Notes: generated by a model not told the origin, from the letters alone. A DNA stretch of 64,000 nucleotides from Paenibacillus polymyxa (GCF_015710975.1 NZ_CP049783.1:5179001-5243000), one strand, 5' to 3'; shown: positions 11,901 to 25,320, counted from the first letter of the stretch. Translations and numbers: made by a program.

Positions 11901-14900
11901 CTTTCGGACAGATGACCATCGTGCCGCCGTTATAAAGCGTCCGTGCAATATCGCCGACGAACACGTCGAAGGAGAAGCTGGCCAGTTGCAGCAGTCGGAC
12001 CGGGAACTGGTTCAGACGGTAATCCCGGCGATACGCCGCAGCCGTATTGACCAAGCTGCGATGCTCGATCATGACGCCCTTCGGACGTCCCGTTGTCCCG
12101 GACGTATAGATCACATATGCCAGATCGTGCGGCTCGTTGATGTGATCGACGTCTGTGACATCTCCGGTATACAGCGACTCATCGTCTAATGCTAGTACAG
12201 TGTGCAGACGCAGCCCTGTTGCCAGCTCGGATGCTGCTTCGCGGCCAGACTTCGAATCTGATTTCAAGCTTACGCCTTCATTCAGGCGGTCTCTTTCCAT
12301 CGTTTCAGCACTAACCGCTGTTTCCAACTCACCCTCGGTCTTTCCTTCGCCCAGAGCCCCTTGGCTTTCATTCAGCCATGCTTGCGTGCGCTCCTGCAAA
12401 CTGGTTTGGGTCAACAGCACCGTCGCACCGCTGTCCTCCAGCATGAAACGAATGCGCTCGGACGGATAGTCTGCATCCAGCGGCACATAGGCGCCTCCAG
12501 CCTTCCATACCGCTAGTACGCCGACCAGCATGTCTACCGAGCGTTCACTCCAAATGCCGACAATGGATTCGCGTCCAATGCCTTCTTTTCGCAGTCTGCG
12601 CGTCAATTGGTTCGCACGCTCGTTCAGCTGGCGGTACGTAAGCTGCTGCTCCTCGTACACCACCGCCACATGATCTGGCACAAGCTGTGCCTGTTCTTCC
12701 ACATAAGCATGGAATAAGACTTCTGCTTCAGCCGCAATCTCCGATACGCCTACATCTCCAAAACCGTAGAGGATTTGTGCCTTCTCCTCGACAGTTACCA
12801 TATCCAGAGCTGCCAGTGGCTGCTGTGGATGAAGTGTAATGGCACGTACGAGTTCGGTAAAATGCTGTGCAAAGCGTGCAATGGTCTCCGGCTTGTACAG
12901 CGCCGTGCTGTATTCCAGACTGCACAGAATGCCTTCTGGCTGCTCTACGGCATCCAAGGTCAGATCAAATTTGGACGTAGGATTGTCCGTCGGATACGGC
13001 TTGAAGGTCAGACCTTCCAGCTCGAACTCCTGCTGCTCAAATGTTTTCAGCTCAAACATCGTGTCAAACAGCGCATTCCGGCTCGTATCCCGCGTTAAAT
13101 TCAGCTTTTCAACCAGCTCTTCAAACGGATATTCCTGATGCTCATACGCACGGAGCGCATGCTCTTTGACCTCTTGCAGGTAATCCAGGAACGTTTTGTC
13201 GCCACACGGATAATTGCGAATCGCCAACGTGTTGAGGAATACGCCTACCAGGCTCCCCAGTTCCGCATGTGGTCTTCCGGCAATCGGCGTGCCGACGATG
13301 ATATCCTCTTGACCCGTGTATTTATGCAAGAGCGTGCTATACGCTGCCAGCAACACCATGTACAAGGTAGAGCCAGTTTGCGCGGCCAGCTGCTTCAGCT
13401 GCTCGCTGTCCTCCATACGGATCGCAAACTCAAATCGAGTTCCTTCCAGACGCTGTACAGCAGGTCTTGTAAAATCCGTTGGCATATCCAGCGCCGGGAT
13501 TTCACCAGACATGGTTTTCAGCCAATAGCTTTCTTGCTCACGAAGGCGTTCACTTTGCATATCTGCATGCTGCCAAACCGCATAGTCCTTGTACTGAATC
13601 CGCAGTGGCGGCAGTTCCTGGCCTTCATACAATTGAGAGAACTCCTGCACGATAATGCCTTCCGTCACGCCATCCGAAATAATATGGTGCATGTCATAGA
13701 GCATGACGTGACGCCCCGGTCCATTTTCGATCAACTGAACCCGCAGCAATGGGGCTTGTGCGAGATCAAATGCACGTACAAAGTCCTGTGCGTACTGCGG
13801 TGTCTCTTCTTCACTTGCCTGTACATACTCCACGCTGAATGGGGCGCTGGATTCAATCCGCTGAATCACCTCACCATCCACCATCTCGAATCGGGTTCGG
13901 AGGGCCTCATGACGGGCAATCAGCTGGCGGAAGGCTTGTTCCAGTCTTTTTTTATCCAAGGAACCTTCGATAATCAAAGCTCCTGGCATGTTGTAGCTAA
14001 CCTCTCCACCTTCCAGGTGACTCAGAACGTACATCCGTTTTTGTGCCGAAGAAACGGGGTAATATTCGCGCTCCTCTGCCACAGGTATGGATACATACGT
14101 TTGCTGGGTCTGATCTTCACCCATCACCTGTACCAATTGCTCAATCGTCGGATATTGGAAAATATCTCGCAAGGCCAGCTTGTGATTCAGCTCCTGATGA
14201 ATTTTCGCCATCAGGGTAGTAGCGCGCAGCGAATGTCCTCCCACTTCAAAGAAGTTATCCTGGATGCCTATTTGGTGATGATTCAGAACGCTTTTCCAAA
14301 TACGGACCAGCTGCTCTTCCAGCTCTGTGCGCGGCGCCACGTACTTCGTGCCTCCTTCGAGACGTGTTTCTGGCGCTGGCAACGCTTTGCGATCAATTTT
14401 TCCGTTTGGTGTCAGCGGGAATTGATCCAGGGGTACGACATACGTCGGGATCATATAGCTCGGCAGTTTAGGCTGCAGTGTGCTGCGTAGCTCCGGCAAA
14501 TTCAGCGCCTCCGAGGCTACAACATACGCGCACAGATCCTTGTCTCCGTCTTCGTTTTCCCAGGCGGTGACGATCGCTTTCTCAATGCCAGTCACAGTCA
14601 GCAGCTGCGCTTCCACCTCACCCAGTTCAATCCGGAAGCCCCGGATTTTGACCTGATCATCCATCCGGCCGATAAAGTCTACATGGCCGTCCGGCATCCA
14701 CCGCGCCAAGTCGCCGGTACGATACAGTCGTTCACCCGGCACGTACGGGTTCGCTACGAATTTCTCCGCCGTCAGGTCCGTACGGTTCAGGTACCCCCGT
14801 GCCACACCAGCACCGCCGATGCACAGCTCACCCAATACGCCAATCGGCACTGGATTCAGCTGACTATCCACGATGTAGAAGCGTGCGTTCAGCCACGCCT

Positions 14901-16068
14901 GACCAATCGGCACATTACCACTGCCTGGCAGCTTCGACAGTTCTTCGTCATAGAAGCTGGAGTCAATCGCCGCTTCCGTAACACCGTAGCTGTTGATGAT
15001 GCGGATCTCCGTGCCAAACCGCTCCTGCAGCACCCGATAATCCGTCACACTGCAGCTATCCGAGCTCGTGATGAGCAGCTCTAGACTACTCATATCTAGT
15101 ACGTGTTCATGCACATGCTGCATAAATGGTACGATCAAAGCCGGTGTGGATTCGAACACCGTAATTTGATAATCACGAATCCATCCGTGGAGACGGCTGA
15201 AATCAATCCGGTCGTCTTTCGGACAGATGACCATTGTTCCCCCGTTATAGAGTGTCCGCGCAATATCGCCGACGAACACGTCGAAGGAGAAGCTGGCCAG
15301 TTGTAGCAGTCGTACCGGGAATTCGCTCAGGCGGTAATCCCGACGATAGGCCGCAGCGGTATTCACCAAGCTGCGATGTTCGATCATGACACCTTTTGGA
15401 CGTCCGGTTGTCCCCGACGTGTAGATCACATACGCCAGATCCTGCGGTTCGTTAATATGATCGACGTCTGTAGTATCTCCGGTGTACAGTGACTCATTGT
15501 CCAATGCCAGTACGGTGTGCAGACGCAGCCCTGTTGCTGGCTCGGATGCTGCTTCGCGGTCAGGTGGCGAATCTGATTTCAAGCCTAAGCCTTCATTCAG
15601 GTTGTCCCTTTCCATCGTTTCAGCGCTAACCGCCGTCTCCAGCTCACCCTTAGCATTTTCATCGCCCAAAGCCCATTGGCTTTCATTCAGCCATGCTTGT
15701 GCGCGCTCCAGCAGGTCGGTTTGAGTTAACAGTACCGTCGCACCGCTGTCCTCCAGCATGAAACGAATCCGTTCGGATGGATAGTCTGCATCCAGCGGCA
15801 CATAGGCGCCTCCAGCCTTCCACACCGCTAGTACGCCGACCAGCATGTCTACCGAGCGTTCACTCAAAATGCCGACAATGGATTCGCGTCCGATGCCTTC
15901 CTTTCGCAATTTACGCGCCAATTGGTTCGCACGCTCGTTCAGTTTGCGGTACGTCAGCTGTTGCTCCTCGTACACCACCGCCACGTGATCTGGTACAAGC
16001 TGGGCTTGTTCTTCCACAAAGGCATGGAACAGGGCTCCTGCTTCAACAGCATCAGCACCTAATACCCC
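1624..16068 (-). CDS. triD: Tridecaptin-type NRPS, third reading-frame segment (A7 to terminal C11)
   Basis: This is the 3' part of the ten-module synthetase, shifted out of frame with the preceding segment by a one-base loss in a C-run at 16065-16068. Domain order, with approximate residues of this segment: A7 (35-575), T7 (610), C8 (665-1100), A8 (1140-1680), T8 (1715), E8 (1768-2210), C9 (2235-2670), A9 (2715-3190), T9 (3230), C10 (3285-3725), A10 (3775-4275), T10 (4320), C11 (4372-4815). Codes predict Dab7, D-Dab8, aromatic9 and Glu10. C9 carries the DGWC-type motif seen after epimerised residues, while C8, C10 and C11 carry DGV-type motifs. The protein ends about 25 residues after C11 without a thioesterase, so the chain must pass to the next synthetase. 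An open frame extends upstream to 16242, but its first residues ([10 protein letters not shown]...) are out-of-frame noise, not a real N-terminus. Confidence 0.85.
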   Translation of the reverse strand, partial: GVLGADAVEAGALFHAFVEEQAQLVPDHVAVVYEEQQLTYRKLNERANQLARKLRKEGIGRESIVGILSERSVDMLVGVLAVWKAGGAYVPLDADYPSERIRFMLEDSGATVLLTQTDLLERAQAWLNESQWALGDENAKGELETAVSAETMERDNLNEGLGLKSDSPPDREAASEPATGLRLHTVLALDNESLYTGDTTDVDHINEPQDLAYVIYTSGTTGRPKGVMIEHRSLVNTAAAYRRDYRLSEFPVRLLQLASFSFDVFVGDIARTLYNGGTMVICPKDDRIDFSRLHGWIRDYQITVFESTPALIVPFMQHVHEHVLDMSSLELLITSSDSCSVTDYRVLQERFGTEIRIINSYGVTEAAIDSSFYDEELSKLPGSGNVPIGQAWLNARFYIVDSQLNPVPIGVLGELCIGGAGVARGYLNRTDLTAEKFVANPYVPGERLYRTGDLARWMPDGHVDFIGRMDDQVKIRGFRIELGEVEAQLLTVTGIEKAIVTAWENEDGDKDLCAYVVASEALNLPELRSTLQPKLPSYMIPTYVVPLDQFPLTPNGKIDRKALPAPETRLEGGTKYVAPRTELEEQLVRIWKSVLNHHQIGIQDNFFEVGGHSLRATTLMAKIHQELNHKLALRDIFQYPTIEQLVQVMGEDQTQQTYVSIPVAEEREYYPVSSAQKRMYVLSHLEGGEVSYNMPGALIIEGSLDKKRLEQAFRQLIARHEALRTRFEMVDGEVIQRIESSAPFSVEYVQASEEETPQYAQDFVRAFDLAQAPLLRVQLIENGPGRHVMLYDMHHIISDGVTEGIIVQEFSQLYEGQELPPLRIQYKDYAVWQHADMQSERLREQESYWLKTMSGEIPALDMPTDFTRPAVQRLEGTRFEFAIRMEDSEQLKQLAAQTGSTLYMVLLAAYSTLLHKYTGQEDIIVGTPIAGRPHAELGSLVGVFLNTLAIRNYPCGDKTFLDYLQEVKEHALRAYEHQEYPFEELVEKLNLTRDTSRNALFDTMFELKTFEQQEFELEGLTFKPYPTDNPTSKFDLTLDAVEQPEGILCSLEYSTALYKPETIARFAQHFTELVRAITLHPQQPLAALDMVTVEEKAQILYGFGDVGVSEIAAEAEVLFHAYVEEQAQLVPDHVAVVYEEQQLTYRQLNERANQLTRRLRKEGIGRESIVGIWSERSVDMLVGVLAVWKAGGAYVPLDADYPSERIRFMLEDSGATVLLTQTSLQERTQAWLNESQGALGEGKTEGELETAVSAETMERDRLNEGVSLKSDSKSGREAASELATGLRLHTVLALDDESLYTGDVTDVDHINEPHDLAYVIYTSGTTGRPKGVMIEHRSLVNTAAAYRRDYRLNQFPVRLLQLASFSFDVFVGDIARTLYNGGTMVICPKEDRIDPSRLYGWIRDYQITVFESTPALIVPFMQHVHEHGLDMSSLELLITSSDSCSVTDYRVLQERFGADIRIINSYGVTEAAIDSSFYDEELSKLPSSGNVPIGQAWLNARFYIVDSQLNPVPIGVLGELCIGGIGVARGYLNRADLTAEKFVANPYVPGERLYRTGDLARWMPDGNVDFIGRMDYQVKIRGYRIELGEIETAIQRVPGVRQAVVIDRTDERGHKYLCGYITGETELRIEEVQAALEAGLPAHMVPARLMRLETIPLTSNGKIDRKALPEPEGSIHTGVAYVAPRTKVEQVLATVWAGVLGVEAVGTQDNFFELGGDSIKALQVSSRLLQAGYRLEMKDLFSHPTVSALAPKVQSVTRLADQSEVVGAVKLTPVQHWFLEQNLADAHHHNQSIMLHSKDGFDEAALRTAMDQMVSHHDALRIVFRPTEHGYEAWNRAVGEGELYTLDQADFRKESEVSAAIEAKANEIQAGIHLSEGPLMKLGLFHCPDGDHLLIAIHHLVVDTVSWRILFEDLTTAYEQALNGQPTRLPHKTDSFRTWAEGQSHYANGPEMAAELAFWQEVEQGVYEPLPKDESPFHSLNKDSELMTVTWTAQETEQLLKQAHRAYNTDMNDLLLTALGLAIHRWAGIERVLVNLEGHGRESILPELDITRTVGWFTTQFPVVLDMSVSQDLSQRIKQVKEGLRRIPQKGIGYGMLRYLSAACEQERFVTEPEISFNYLGQFDQDMQNQSIGVSPYASGAELSAHAARSHTLDLNGLISEGQLQLTISYSHQEYRKETMEQLAEALRTSLQDIIAHCAGRKQQELTPSDVMLKPVTLAELDQLVERTRDIGELENVYALTPMQKGMLFHSLMDAASGAYFEQTTFDLRGRFQADIFQDSLNHLAQRHEIFRANFISGWQDEPVQVIFRRKDVGFSYEDLRHLDDQERDAYVQEFIRQDKAAGFDLSRDALMRVAILRTGDEDYYFVWSSHHILMDGWCVALVTDEVFEAYFAAVEHREPKLAPVTPYSQYIEWLEAQDVEAAASYWKDYLLGYDQQTSIPTGKVGAKADGAQFEHVLCDLGKDLTGRMEMVAKQYHVTPNTLLQTAWGLLLQKYNGSDDAIFGGVVSGRPADIPGIENMVGLFINTIPVRIRSGAEDTFADLIRTNQQQALASQDYETYPLYEIQALTEQKQELINHIIVFENYPVEEQVEQLGEGAASDFVISNAGMIEQTNYDFNLVVMPQEAMKIRFEYNTKLFDREVVERTQGHLIQLLEQVVANPDIRVQELDVLSEQEREQILSVWGDTAAEYPSEQTIHGLFETQTAHTPEQPALYFEGEQLTYRELNERANRLARTLRSQGVTKDRLVGLMTERSIDMIVGMLGILKAGGAYVPIDPTYPEERIRYMLDDSGAKLLLTQGHLVDKVAFDGHMLVLNGAESVYHEDGSNLEPLSGPNDLAYVIYTSGTTGQPKGVMLEHHGLCNLKTYFDQEFEISTSDHMLLFASYSFDAACWEIFQALFCGATLYVPTSETILDYERFEQYMADHHITVAALPPTYAVYLEPQRMPNLRILVTAGSAASTELVYKWKDQVAYYNGYGPTENSVATSIWPVSKDERAGQLISIGRPVPNHRVYMVDVHGHLAPIGVAGELCVSGPGLARGYLDRPELTAEKFVPNPFAAGEAGYERMYRTGDLARWMPDGNIEYLGRIDHQVKIRGYRIELGEVEAQILKVEDVQEVIVLAQADEQGQNQLVAYYVAERDVSAGELRSLLGEELPNYMVPSFLVQLEQMPLTPNGKIDRKALPAPEGSLQTGADYVAPRTWVEVKLAQIWQDVLGLTQVGVKENFFEIGGHSLRATTLASKIHKELNKPLPLRSIFEAPTIEQLAVVLEQLDQVTYASIPVTEERSFYPLSSAQKRLYVLHQFDPQDVNYNMPSVLQVSGPLDVKRVEDVFRQLIARHASLRTRFDLVDSEPMQSIEDTVPFEVEFTKVQAEGATTDTDTRVNKEVQELVSCFVRPFNLKAAPLLRVGLVDLGVSGAGQEPQHVLMLDMHHIVSDGVSMGVLTEEFVRLYDGEKLPPLRIQYKDYAVWQQSEVHQKWMQRQEAYWLDTFRGELPVLDLPTDFARPSIRSTAGDTVVFGLGREVSERLKELAAHTGSTLYMVLLAAYTALLHQYSGQEDIVVGTPIAGRPHADLEPILGMFVGTLALRNYPTAEHTFRSYVEEVKVRALQAYEHQDYPFEELVEKLNVKRDMSRHPLFDTMFTLQTTEEGELQLADLSFRPYGLEQTPAKFDFTLEAREEEAGIQFGLQYATALYQRETVERMTRHFIRLAEAVAANPDAKLGELELITTEETEQILKVFNDPNAHSVRGTLQGLSLSERFEEQAKNSPERIAVVSGNMTLTYAELNEQANRLARVLRAKGVEADQPVGVLLERSADLLVSILGVLKAGGAYVPMDTMYPQERIDYMLQDSGAKVVITSRAANLSLSLPSTVEAIVLDDEGVQAQWGAQDASNLIPVAGLHNLAYMIYTSGTTGQPKGVMIEQGSVGNLVDALYERVYSRYAQPLHIAWLSAFVFDASVKQIFASLLLGHTLHVVSRDVSLSGEHLIAYYRMHRIDLSDGTPAHLHILNESVSVTEAPDVKHYLIGGEALSVQLVQGFLHKWSGYHPVITNVYGPTEATVDATAYTIEDVESLNVLLEKGEHTVSIGTPIANQAVYILNTRQQLVPIGIAGELYIGGAGIARGYLNLPELTAEKFVPNPFADATAADPADSTYANRMYRTGDLARWLPDGSIEYLGRIDHQVKIRGYRIELGEVEAQLLTVDGIQKAVVTAWENEDGHKDLCAYIVASESLSLPELRNALQPKLPDYMIPTYVVQLDRFPLTPNGKIDRKALPAPEARLEGGLEYVAPRTPLEAKLAQIWQDVLKLSSVGVTDSFFDVGGHSLRATTLVAKIHQELGSRITLREVFQHFTIEQQAQLITAQGTDTYTVIPTAAKQSYYPASSAQKRLYILSHLDGGEVSYNMPGVLVVEGPLQADRLEDAFRQLIARHETLRTSFEMVDGEVVQRVYDQVAFAVERLQAHESEAEAYIESFVRSFDLQQAPLLRVRLIQTGPERHLLMYDMHHIISDGVSSNNIVQELGQLYEGQALAPLPIQYKDYAVWQQQEMQRESYQRREQFWLEHLAGELPVLELPIAYPRPAVRSFEGAMYDFTVDSNVSEQLRRIAAQTGSTLYMVLLSAYTVLLSKYSGQDDLIIGTPVAGRLLPELEPLIGMFVNTLAIRHQPQGDQTFHSYLLEARERTLQAFEHQDYPLEELVEKLDVARDASRNPLFDTMFVLQNTESQEAKLETLSFSPYVQEHRISKFDLTLSMSDEDGQIKGSFEYCTKLFGADAIERLTGDLIAILSQVGANPDLLLSDIQVNSSEQPEGFSPDSIDFIF
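2975..6240 (-). other. NRPS module 10 (C-A-T): L-Glu
   Basis: The A10 code is DAKDLGVVDK, the glutamate code of surfactin module 1. C10 is L-type (HHIVSDGVS). The carrier is GGHSLRATT. Boundaries are approximate. Confidence 0.86.
6240..9390 (-). other. NRPS module 9 (C-A-T): L-aromatic, probably Phe
   Basis: The A9 code reads DAWAVAGVAK, differing from module 5 only at the fifth specificity position (Val instead of Phe). Phe is assigned from the tridecaptin sequence. C9 is D-type (HHILMDGWC) after D-Dab. The carrier is GGHSLRATT. Boundaries are approximate. Confidence 0.75.
9390..14110 (-). other. NRPS module 8 (C-A-T-E): D-Dab
   Basis: The A8 code is DVGEISSIDK (Dab). C8 is L-type (HHIISDGVT). 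The carrier is GGDSIKALQ, followed by an E domain. Boundaries are approximate. Confidence 0.86.
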
Positions 16069-17490
16069 ACATTTCCAAATCCATCGATGAGTTGCTCTTT
16101 TTCCTCGGCGGTTACCATATTCAAAACTGCCAGGGGCTGCTGTGGATGATAGGCAATAGCTCGAACGATTTCCGCAAAATGCTGTGCCAATCGCGTCATG
16201 GTCTCCGGCTTGTACAGCGCCGTGCTGTATTCCAGACTGCACAGAATACCTTCTGGCTGCTCTATGGCCTCCAAGCTCAGATCAAACTTGGCCGTATGAT
16301 TGTCCAGTGGATAGGAGCTCAAGGTCAGACCTTCCAGCTCGAACTCCTGCTGCTCCATTGTTTTCAGCTCAAACATCGTGTCAAACAGCGCATTCCGGCT
16401 CGTATCCCGCGTTACATTCAGTTTTTCAACCAGTTCTTCAAACGGATAGTCCTGATGCTCATACGCACGGAGCGCATGCTCTTTGACCTCCTGCAGATAA
16501 TCCAGGAACGATTTGTCGCTGGACGGATAATTGCGGATCGCCAGCGTGTTAATGAACACACCCACCAGATTACTGAGCTCCGCATGCGGTCGTCCGGCAA
16601 TCGGCGTGCCAACGACGATGTCCTCTTGAGCTGTGTATTTGTGTAAGAGCGTAGTGTACGCCGCCAACAACACCATATACAGAGTAGCGCCGGTTTGTGC
16701 CGCCAGTTCTTTCAGGCGTTCACTAACCTCACACTCTAGTACAAATTCGATCGTATCCCCTGCCGTACTCTGCACCGCTGGGCGGGCAAAGTCAGTAGAG
16801 AGATCCAGTACAGGTAGTTCACCTTGGAAGGTGTCAAGCCAGTACGCTTCCTGACGCTGCATCCATTCCTGGTGGGCTTCGCTTTGCTGCCATACGGCAT
16901 AATCCTTGTACTGAATCCGCAATGGCGCTAGCTCTTCACCGCCATACAAGCGGACAAACTCGTCGGTCAGGACCTCCATGGATACCCCATCCGAGACGAT
17001 ATGGTGCATGTCAAGCATAAGCAGATGTTGAGCTTCCTGCTCTACTCCCTGAGCGCCCAGATCCACCAAGCCTACCCGCAGCAGCGGCGCAGCTTTGAGA
17101 TCAAACGGACGAACAAAGCTCCGTACCCGCTGTTGCGCTTCTATGTTGACTCTTGTGTACGTATCTGTAGTTGTGTCCTGATCTGTGTCCGCAGTCGCAC
17201 CCTCTGCCTGTACCTTCGTATATTCCACCTCGAACGACACAGTGTCCTCAATCCATTGCATTGGCTCGCTGTCGATTAGCTCAAAGCGAGTACGCAAGGT
17301 CGCATGGCGGGCAATCAGTTGACGGAATACGTTCTCTACTCGTTTCACATTCAGCGGACCGCTCACTTGCAGCACCGACGGCATGTTGTAATTCACATCC
17401 TGCGGGTCGAACTGATGCAGCACATACAGTCGCTTTTGTGCCGAGGACAGTGGGTAGAAACTACGCTCCTCCGTCACCGGAATGGACGCA
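14110..17490 (-). other. NRPS module 7 (C-A-T): L-Dab; frameshift in the C-A linker
   Basis: The A7 code is DVGEISSIDK (Dab). C7 is L-type (HHIVSDGVS) and the carrier is GGHSLRATT without an E domain. A one-base loss at 16065-16068 falls in the linker between C7 and A7, outside any catalytic motif. Boundaries are approximate. Confidence 0.85.
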
Positions 17491-20400
17491 TACGCCACCT
17501 GATCCAGACCTTCCAGAACAGCTGTCAGTTGTTCAATCGTTGGGGCTTCAAAAATACTGCGCAGAGGAAGCGGCTTGTTCAGCTCTTGGTGAATCTTCGA
17601 GGCCAGTGTCGTCGCCCGCAGCGAATGTCCGCCCATCTCAAAGAAGTTTTCCTTTACGCCGACCTGCGCCAGGCCCAGCACATCCTGCCAGATTTGCGCC
17701 AGCTTCACTTCCACCCACGTCCGCGGTGCGACATAATCGGCTCCACTTTGCAGGCTGCCTTCCGGTGCTGGCAGGGCCTTGCGGTCAATTTTGCCATTGG
17801 GACTCAGCGGCATTTGCTCCAGCTGTACAAAATACGATGGCACCATGTAGCTTGGCAGCTCTCGGCCCAGCTCACTTCTCAGCTCGCTAGCACGGATTTC
17901 TTGCCCCGCGACATAGTAGGCCACCATTTGTTTTTGGCCCGTTTCATCCGCACGAGCCATGACAACCGCTTCTCGTACCGATTCCACTTGGAGTAGCTGC
18001 GTTTCGACCTCGCCCAGCTCAATCCGGTACCCACGGATTTTCACCTGATGGTCAATCCGGCCCAGATATTCAATGTTGCCGTCCGGCATCCATCTCGCCA
18101 AATCACCAGTGCGGTACATCCGTTCGTCTCCTGCTTCCCCGCCAGCAAACGGATCTTTCACAAATTTCTCGGCCGTCAGTTCCGGACGGTTCAGATAGCC
18201 TCGGGCTACGCCGACACCGCTGATGCACAGTTCCCCTGCAACCCCAATCGGCTGCAATTGCTCCGTGCCTTCCTTCACGATGTACAGACGGATATTTTGA
18301 ATCGGTTTTCCGATCGGAATCGCTGCATATTCCTCATCCGGCTCGCAATCGAAGTACGATACGTCCACCGTTGCTTCGGTTGGGCCATACAGGTTGACTA
18401 GCTTCGCTCCGGCCAGGCTCGATACGAGCCGCTGGAACCGGGCCACATGCTGTGGCGGCAACGCTTCACCACTGGCAAAGACATGGCGCAGCGTGCCCAG
18501 CTTCGCTTGTATTACTTCCCGTGGCTGCTGCTCCACATACTCCAGAAATGCATGCAGCATGGCGGGTACAAAGTGCATCGTGCTCACACCGTCGCGGGCA
18601 ATTGTGTCGACGATGTCTTCCGGGTTCTTTTCCCCGCCCACGGGCAGCAAGCTCACCTTCGAGCCGACCATCGACCACCAGAACAGCTCCCACACCGACA
18701 CATCGAAGGTGAAGGCGGTCTTTTGCAAGATCGTATCTTCTGCACTTAGGCCATAGCGATTATGCATCCACAAAATCCGGTTCAGCACGGAATGGTGCTC
18801 CACCATCACGCCCTTCGGTTTTCCCGTAGAGCCAGAGGTGTAGATGACATAGGCGACATGGCGCGGTCCAGCTAGGGGCTCCAGATTCGAGTCATCCTCG
18901 TGATAAATATCCTTGCCATCCTGCTCCTGACGATCCAGCACCAGCACCTGGCCGTCGAAACTCAGCGACACTTGCTCCGTCAGATGTGATTGTGTCAGCA
19001 CCAGCTTCGCTCCCGAATCCTCCAGCATAAAGCGGATACGATCGGCCGGATATTCCGGATCAATCGGCACATAGGCTCCGCCGGCCTTCAAGATCGCGTA
19101 GATGCCTACGATCATGTCCAGTGAACGGTGGACCAGAATACCCACGGGCTGATCCGGCTGAACCCCTTGCGCACGCAAGGTCCGGGCGAGACGGTTCGCT
19201 CGCTCGTTTAGCTCCGCGTAGGTCAACGACTCTGCACCACACAGTACTGCCACTTGCTCCGGTGTATTCGCTACCTGCTGCTCAAACAGACTGCTTAGCG
19301 TCTGATCCTGCGGATAGGCTGCCGCCGTATCTCCCCACACCTGAACGATCTGTGCCTGCTCTTCCGCTGTCACTAGTTCCAGCTCATTCACACGGATATG
19401 CGGATTGTCAATAATTTGCTCGATGACATGCAGTACATGTCCCTGCATCCGCTCGATCGTAGCCCGATCGTACACATTCGCGTTGTATCTGAACATGATC
19501 CGGAAGGTTTCATCTGGCATCACAATCAAGTCCAGATCATAGTTCGTTTGCTCGACAACCTCTACATTCGTAATGTCAAACGCGGATGGACGAACTTCAC
19601 CCAGCTGCTCGACTTGCTCCTCGACCGGATAGTTCTCAAACACCATAATGTGGTTAATTAGATGCTGCTTCTGCTCGGTCAGCGCCTGTATTTCATACAG
19701 CGGGAAGCTGTCATATACGCCTGAAGCCAGCGCTTGCTCCTGCGTTTTGCGCATGATGTCCACAAACGTGGCATTTCGCTCACTTTGAATCCGCACTGGG
19801 ATGGTATTAATGAACAGGCCGATCATATGCTCTACACCCGGAATATCCGTCGGACGTCCAGATACGACACTACCGAATACAACATCCTCGTTGTTATTAT
19901 ATTGCTGCAAAATAAGGCCCCACACGCTCTGCATCAGCGTATTGATCGTGACTTGCTGCTGCTTCGCAATCCGGTACATAGCTTCGCTCCACGTTGGTTC
20001 CAGCTCTACCGTTATTTTTTCAGAAACATATTTGCTGGTATCGCTTGTTGTCGTAGACAGAACACTTTCGCTGCTATCCGCCACTTGGTCTTTCAATGAA
20101 GTATCCGCTCCAGGTAACAACGTCTGCTGTTCAAAACCAGCCAAATAACTGCTCCAATACTCTTTTGCCGCACGTTCATCTTGGCGCTCTAGCCATTCGA
20201 TATATTGGCCATACGGTGTGATCGGAGCAAGCTCCGGCTGTTTCTGCTCCAGCAGCGCAAAATACGTACCAAACACCTCGCCCGTAACGAGCGACAAGCA
20301 CCAGCCGTCCATGACAATGTGATGGAAGCTCCAGACCAAGTGATACGTTTCTTCATCGGTCTGCAATATCTGTACGCGCATCAGCGCATCCGTACCGAGA

Positions 20401-22787
20401 TTGAAGCCTCTCGCCTGATCCTCCTGCTTAAACGCCTGGATATATGCCTGTTGCTCCGCTTTCGGCATGGTGCGAATATCCTTGAAGGAAAGATCGCTAT
20501 TTTTATGACGGAACACGATTTGCAATGGCTCCGGACCGTTCCCTGTCTCAAATTGATGGAAATTCGTCCGCAGCGCTTCATGACGCTGTGTCAGCACATC
20601 CAGACTCTTACGGAAAATAGCAACATCAAAGCTGCCCTTTTGATCAAACGACGCTTGCTGGAAGTATGCGCCTGAGTCCGGCTCCATCAGACTATGGAAC
20701 AGCATCCCCTTCTGCATGGGAGAGAGAGCATACATATTTTCAAGCTCGCCCACAGAAGTTGTTTGCTCCGTCAATTGCTCCAGCTGCTCCAGTGTCAGGC
20801 CCTTGAACAAGACATCGCTTGGCGTTAGCTCACTCCGCTCTTGGGAGGCACAATGCTTGATGACTTCCTGCAAGCTTTCCTGCAATAGCCGGGCAAACTT
20901 CTCTACGTTTTGCTGTTGGTATACGTGGCTGTCATAACGAATTTCCAGGGTCAGCACACCTGCTGTAATCATGCCGTTCACATTCAGCGGCTGCTCCAGT
21001 ACGGTGCGGTCACTCAACGGCTCTCCACCTGGATGTGAAGACAGCGTGATCTCCCCATTTTCCAAGTCCTGATCAAATTGTCCCAAATAGTTAAAGCTGA
21101 TCTCAGGCTGCAGGCTCCAGGAAAAGGTAGCATCATCCTGAGGCAAATATTTCAGAATACCGTAGCCAATGCCCTTATGCGGCACATGTCGCAGGTCCTC
21201 TTTTACCCGCTTGATGCGCTGCCCTACTTCTGCCTTTCCATCGACATCCAGCAGTACTGGATACTGACTCGTAAACCAACCCACGGTACGTGTGATATCG
21301 ATATCGGGAACAATGGCTTCCCGGCCATGGCCCTCCAGATTGACCAGCACACGCTCCTGACCGCTCCAGTTGTACAATGCGGTACCGAGTGCGGTTAACA
21401 GCAGATCATTGACCTCGGTGTGGTACGCACGATGTGCTTCCTGCAGTAGCAGTCGGGTGTCCTGTTCGCTCCACGCCACGCTCACCGTCTCACTGTCTCT
21501 GACCACAAAATGCTGTCCTGCCGCTCTTTCTTGATCCTTAGGTAGCGATGCGACTTCCGCGTGGGCAAGACGCTGCCAATATTCGCGTTCTTTGTCGATA
21601 GCCGGACTGTTCGCATATTGAGACAAACGTTCTGCCCAAGTGGAGAACGAGTCCGTTTTATATGGCAAGCGAATTGCTTCTCCCCGAACGGCCTGCTCAT
21701 ATCCAGTCGCAAAATCCTCAAACACAATCCGCCATGAAATGCCGTCCACAACCAAATGGTGAATCGCAATCAGTAAATGATCTCCATCTATGCAGCGGAA
21801 AAGTCCCAGCTTCACCAGCGGTCCTTCGTCTAGACGAATCGAGCTTTGGATGGCATTGGCTTTCGTTTCAATGGTTGCTGCCACCTCTGCAAGGGTTGGC
21901 ATATCTGTCAAATCCACAACGTCCAGACTGTACAGCTGACCTTCATTTAAACCGCGATTCCACGCTTCATAGCCCTGTTCGGTCTGACGGAAGACCATAC
22001 GCAAGGCATCATGATGCTCCGTCAGCTTGGTCATCGTTTGACGCAATGCGGCTGCATCGAAGCCTTCTGCTCGATGCAGCATCACCGACTGGTTAAAATA
22101 ATGCGGCTCTGCCGAGGCTTGTCCAAAGAACCACTGCTGGATCGGGGTCAGCTTTACGCTGCCTGATATCTCGCCCTGATCGGCCGTACGACTCACTTTT
22201 TGTACATGACCGCTCAGCAGCGAAATGGACGGATATTGGAACAAATCCTTCATGTCCAGCTTGTAGCCCGCTTGCAGTAAGCGGGACGATACCTGAATCG
22301 CTTTGATCGAATCGCCGCCGAGGTCAAAGAAATTATCCAAAATCCCGACGCTCTTCGCTCCTAAGACAGACTGCCAAATCGAAACCAACGTCTGCTCCAG
22401 TGCTGTGCGCGGCTCTACATAATCCGCTCCGCTTTGCAGGCTACCCTCCGGTGCTGGCAGGGCCTTGCGGTCGATTTTGCCGTTCGGTGTCAGCGGCATC
22501 TGCTTCAGCTGGATGAAGTATGAAGGCACCATGTAGTTGGGCAGCTCCTCACCCAGCAAGCTGCGCAGCTCACCCGCGCTGACGTCTCTTTCAGCGACAT
22601 AGTACGCCACCAGTTGGTTTTGTCCCTGCTCATCCGCTTGGGCCAGGACGATGACCTCTTGCACGTCCTCCACTTTCAATATTTGTGCTTCGACCTCGCC
22701 CAGTTCGATCCGGTAGCCCCGGATTTTCACTTGATGATCGATCCGGCCCAAATATTCAATGTTGCCGTCTGGCATCCATCTCGCCAA
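16059..22787 (-). CDS. triD: Tridecaptin-type NRPS, second reading-frame segment (end of A5 to C7)
   Basis: This is the central part of the same synthetase, separated from the upstream frame by a one-base deletion at about 22790 and from the downstream frame by the loss at 16065-16068. It holds the C-terminal part of A5 (beginning in the motif after YRTGD), T5 (GGDSIKA, residue about 160), E5 (212-650), C6 (680-1135, HHIVMDGWC), A6 (1185-1680, code DVWHFSLVDK, serine), T6 (GGHSLRA) and C7 (1775-2230, HHIVSDGVS). The ATG at 22787 is internal to an A domain and has no ribosome site, so this is not an independent gene. The T6 carrier sequence is the non-epimerising type and C7 is the L-type, giving L-Ser at position 6. 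Confidence 0.85.
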   Translation of the reverse strand: MARWMPDGNIEYLGRIDHQVKIRGYRIELGEVEAQILKVEDVQEVIVLAQADEQGQNQLVAYYVAERDVSAGELRSLLGEELPNYMVPSYFIQLKQMPLTPNGKIDRKALPAPEGSLQSGADYVEPRTALEQTLVSIWQSVLGAKSVGILDNFFDLGGDSIKAIQVSSRLLQAGYKLDMKDLFQYPSISLLSGHVQKVSRTADQGEISGSVKLTPIQQWFFGQASAEPHYFNQSVMLHRAEGFDAAALRQTMTKLTEHHDALRMVFRQTEQGYEAWNRGLNEGQLYSLDVVDLTDMPTLAEVAATIETKANAIQSSIRLDEGPLVKLGLFRCIDGDHLLIAIHHLVVDGISWRIVFEDFATGYEQAVRGEAIRLPYKTDSFSTWAERLSQYANSPAIDKEREYWQRLAHAEVASLPKDQERAAGQHFVVRDSETVSVAWSEQDTRLLLQEAHRAYHTEVNDLLLTALGTALYNWSGQERVLVNLEGHGREAIVPDIDITRTVGWFTSQYPVLLDVDGKAEVGQRIKRVKEDLRHVPHKGIGYGILKYLPQDDATFSWSLQPEISFNYLGQFDQDLENGEITLSSHPGGEPLSDRTVLEQPLNVNGMITAGVLTLEIRYDSHVYQQQNVEKFARLLQESLQEVIKHCASQERSELTPSDVLFKGLTLEQLEQLTEQTTSVGELENMYALSPMQKGMLFHSLMEPDSGAYFQQASFDQKGSFDVAIFRKSLDVLTQRHEALRTNFHQFETGNGPEPLQIVFRHKNSDLSFKDIRTMPKAEQQAYIQAFKQEDQARGFNLGTDALMRVQILQTDEETYHLVWSFHHIVMDGWCLSLVTGEVFGTYFALLEQKQPELAPITPYGQYIEWLERQDERAAKEYWSSYLAGFEQQTLLPGADTSLKDQVADSSESVLSTTTSDTSKYVSEKITVELEPTWSEAMYRIAKQQQVTINTLMQSVWGLILQQYNNNEDVVFGSVVSGRPTDIPGVEHMIGLFINTIPVRIQSERNATFVDIMRKTQEQALASGVYDSFPLYEIQALTEQKQHLINHIMVFENYPVEEQVEQLGEVRPSAFDITNVEVVEQTNYDLDLIVMPDETFRIMFRYNANVYDRATIERMQGHVLHVIEQIIDNPHIRVNELELVTAEEQAQIVQVWGDTAAAYPQDQTLSSLFEQQVANTPEQVAVLCGAESLTYAELNERANRLARTLRAQGVQPDQPVGILVHRSLDMIVGIYAILKAGGAYVPIDPEYPADRIRFMLEDSGAKLVLTQSHLTEQVSLSFDGQVLVLDRQEQDGKDIYHEDDSNLEPLAGPRHVAYVIYTSGSTGKPKGVMVEHHSVLNRILWMHNRYGLSAEDTILQKTAFTFDVSVWELFWWSMVGSKVSLLPVGGEKNPEDIVDTIARDGVSTMHFVPAMLHAFLEYVEQQPREVIQAKLGTLRHVFASGEALPPQHVARFQRLVSSLAGAKLVNLYGPTEATVDVSYFDCEPDEEYAAIPIGKPIQNIRLYIVKEGTEQLQPIGVAGELCISGVGVARGYLNRPELTAEKFVKDPFAGGEAGDERMYRTGDLARWMPDGNIEYLGRIDHQVKIRGYRIELGEVETQLLQVESVREAVVMARADETGQKQMVAYYVAGQEIRASELRSELGRELPSYMVPSYFVQLEQMPLSPNGKIDRKALPAPEGSLQSGADYVAPRTWVEVKLAQIWQDVLGLAQVGVKENFFEMGGHSLRATTLASKIHQELNKPLPLRSIFEAPTIEQLTAVLEGLDQVAYASIPVTEERSFYPLSSAQKRLYVLHQFDPQDVNYNMPSVLQVSGPLNVKRVENVFRQLIARHATLRTRFELIDSEPMQWIEDTVSFEVEYTKVQAEGATADTDQDTTTDTYTRVNIEAQQRVRSFVRPFDLKAAPLLRVGLVDLGAQGVEQEAQHLLMLDMHHIVSDGVSMEVLTDEFVRLYGGEELAPLRIQYKDYAVWQQSEAHQEWMQRQEAYWLDTFQGELPVLDLSTDFARPAVQSTAGDTIEFVLECEVSERLKELAAQTGATLYMVLLAAYTTLLHKYTAQEDIVVGTPIAGRPHAELSNLVGVFINTLAIRNYPSSDKSFLDYLQEVKEHALRAYEHQDYPFEELVEKLNVTRDTSRNALFDTMFELKTMEQQEFELEGLTLSSYPLDNHTAKFDLSLEAIEQPEGILCSLEYSTALYKPETMTRLAQHFAEIVRAIAYHPQQPLAVLNMVTAEEKEQLIDGFGNVGY
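17490..20770 (-). other. NRPS module 6 (C-A-T): L-Ser
   Basis: The A6 code is DVWHFSLVDK (serine). C6 is D-type (HHIVMDGWC), as expected after an epimerised residue. The carrier motif is GGHSLRATT and no E domain follows. Boundaries are approximate. Confidence 0.87.
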
Positions 22788-25320
22788 GTCCCCGTACGGT
22801 ACATTCGTTCATAGCCTGCTTCGCCAGCCGCAAACGGGTTCGGTACAAATTTCTCCGCCGTCAGTTCTGGACGATCCAAATATCCACGCGCCAGACCCGG
22901 ACCAGATACGCACAGTTCACCTGCTACGCCGACCGGAGCCAAATGTCCATGCACATCCAGCATGTACACCCGGTGATTCGGCATAGGACGACCGATGGAA
23001 ATGAGTTGGCCTGCCCTTTCATCCTCGGATACCGGCCAGATCGACGTTGCCACCGAGTTTTCGGTTGGACCGTAGCCATTGTAGTACGCCACTTGATCCT
23101 TCCACTTGTATACCAATTCTGTGGAAGAGGCTGAGCCCGCAGTGAACAGAATACGTAGGTTTGGCATCCGCTGCGGCTCCAGATACACCGCATAGGTCGG
23201 CGGCAAAGCAGCCACCGTGATGTGGTGATCGGCCATATATTGCTCAAACCGCTCGTAGTTCAAAATCGTCTCTGTTGTTGGCACGTATAACGTGGCTCCG
23301 CAGAACAGCGCTTGGAAGATTTCCCAGCAAGCTGCATCAAACGAGTAGCTGGCGAACAGTAGCGCATGATCCGACGTACGGATCTTGAGCGTCTGATCAA
23401 AATACGTTTTCAGATTGCACAGCCCATGGTGCTCCAGCATCACGCCCTTCGGCTGCCCCGTCGTCCCTGACGTATAGATCACATACGCCAAATCATTCGG
23501 GCCGGACAACGGCTCCAGATTGGAACCATCCTCGTGGTACACCGTTTGCTCACCATCTAGCACCAGCATGTGGCCGTCAAACGCGACTTTGTCTACCAGA
23601 TGGCTTTGTGTTAACAGCAGCTTCGCTCCCGAGTCGTCCAGCATGTAGCGGATACGTTCCTCCGGATAGGTTGGATCGATAGGGACATACGCACCTCCGG
23701 CTTTTAAAATCCCGAAGATCCCCACAAGCATGTCCACCGACCGTTCGGTCATCAGACCCACCAAACGATCTTTCGTCACGCCTTGACTGCGCAAGGTACG
23801 AGCCAGACGATTGGCGCGTTCATTCAGCTCGCGATAAGTCAGCGTTTCTCCTTCGAAGAACAAGGCTGGCTGCTCCGGTGTCTGCGCCGTTTGCGCCTCG
23901 AACAAGCCGTGAATCGTTTGCTCGTTTGGATAGGTTGCCGCTGTATTGCCCCAGACCTCAACGATTTGCTCGCGCTCCTGCACCGTAACCATATCCAGCT
24001 CACACACGCGAATGTCTGGATTCGCTGTCACTTGCTCCAGTAGCTGCACCAGATGACCTCGAATGTGCTCTACGCTTTCCCGTTCAAAGGCCAAGGCATT
24101 ATAGCCGAAGCTCATGTGAATGGTATTCCCCGGCAGCACTACCACGTTAAAGTCATAGTTGGTCTGCTCGACAGACTCGGCTCCTGTGATGGTGAAGCTG
24201 GACGCCTCACCGCTACCTAATTGCTCGATTTGTTCCTCGACCGGATAGTTCTCAAAAATAAGAATATGATTAATCAAATCCTGCTTAAGCTCCGACAATC
24301 CCTGAATTTCATACAACGGATACGTATCGTAGACATGGGAATCAATCGATTGCTCCTGGATGTGCTTCATCACGTCAGAGAATACACTGTCCTTATGACT
24401 GCGGATACGTACCGGAATCGTATTGATAAACAGACCAATGATATGCTCCACATTCGGAATGTCTGCCGGACGTCCAGATACCACGCTGCCAAACACGACA
24501 TCATCGGTGCCATTATATTTTTGCAGCAAAAGGCCCCAAACGGTCTGCATCAACGTATTGACGGTGACCTGATAACGCTTGGCTATTTGCTGAATACCAG
24601 CGGTTAGCTCCGCGCCCAAATCAAAATCCAGACGCTCCGCCTGATACCCTGTTTTGCCCTGGATTTTTGCCTGTGGCAAACGGGACTGCTCCTCATATCC
24701 TTCCAGAACCTTGCTCCAGTAGCTTGATGCGGCCTGACGATCCTGCTGCTCCAGCCATTCGATATATTGACTGTACGGGGTTACAGGGGCCAGTTCCGGT
24801 TGTTTATGGGCCAAGATCGCAAAATAGCTTGTAAACACTTCATTTGTCACCAGTGACAAGCACCAGCCGTCCATCACGATATGATGGAAGCTCCATACAA
24901 AACGGTACGTATCCTCACCTGTGCGCAACACAGCAACACGCATCAAAGCGTCTTGTGCCAGATCAAAACCTCTTTGCTTGTCTTTACGTGTAAATTCAAG
25001 GATGTACTCGTTTTGCTGCTCTTCCTCCATATCCCGCAAATCCTCAACATACAGTTCACTGCGCTTATTCCGGTACACGACCTGAAGCGGTTCATCCTTC
25101 CAGCCGCTGTAGAAGTTCGTGCGCAGTACCGTATGCCGCTGCACCAAGACATCCAGACTGGCCGCAAATGCAGCAATATTAAAATGCCCTCGCAGATTAA
25201 AGGATGCCTGTTCAAAATACGCTCCCGATTGCGAATCCATCAGATTGTAAAAAAGCATCCCCTTTTGCATTGGCGTCAGTGCGTATACATTTTCCAGCTC
25301 ACCGATACGTGCCGCCTGTT
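20770..25320 (-). other. NRPS module 5 (C-A-T-E): D-aromatic, probably Trp; contains a frameshift
   Basis: The A5 code reads DAWAFAGVAK, an aromatic-type pocket. Trp is assigned from the tridecaptin A1 sequence rather than from the code alone. An E domain follows. A one-base deletion at about 22790 lies in the A domain between YRTG and the DLARW motif. Boundaries are approximate. Confidence 0.75.

Noticed and set aside
10900..12189. 429-codon open frame on the plus strand, and many similar ones across 1-44000 (for example 13138-14490)
   Set aside because: They lie antisense to NRPS modules, recur at the same place in every homologous module, and lack ribosome sites and recognisable domains. 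They are shadows of NRPS codon usage.
16059..22787. Three separate NRPS proteins instead of one
   Set aside because: The apparent starts at 22787 and 16242 have no ribosome site, lie inside or beside conserved motifs, and the domain series is restored exactly by one base at each break.
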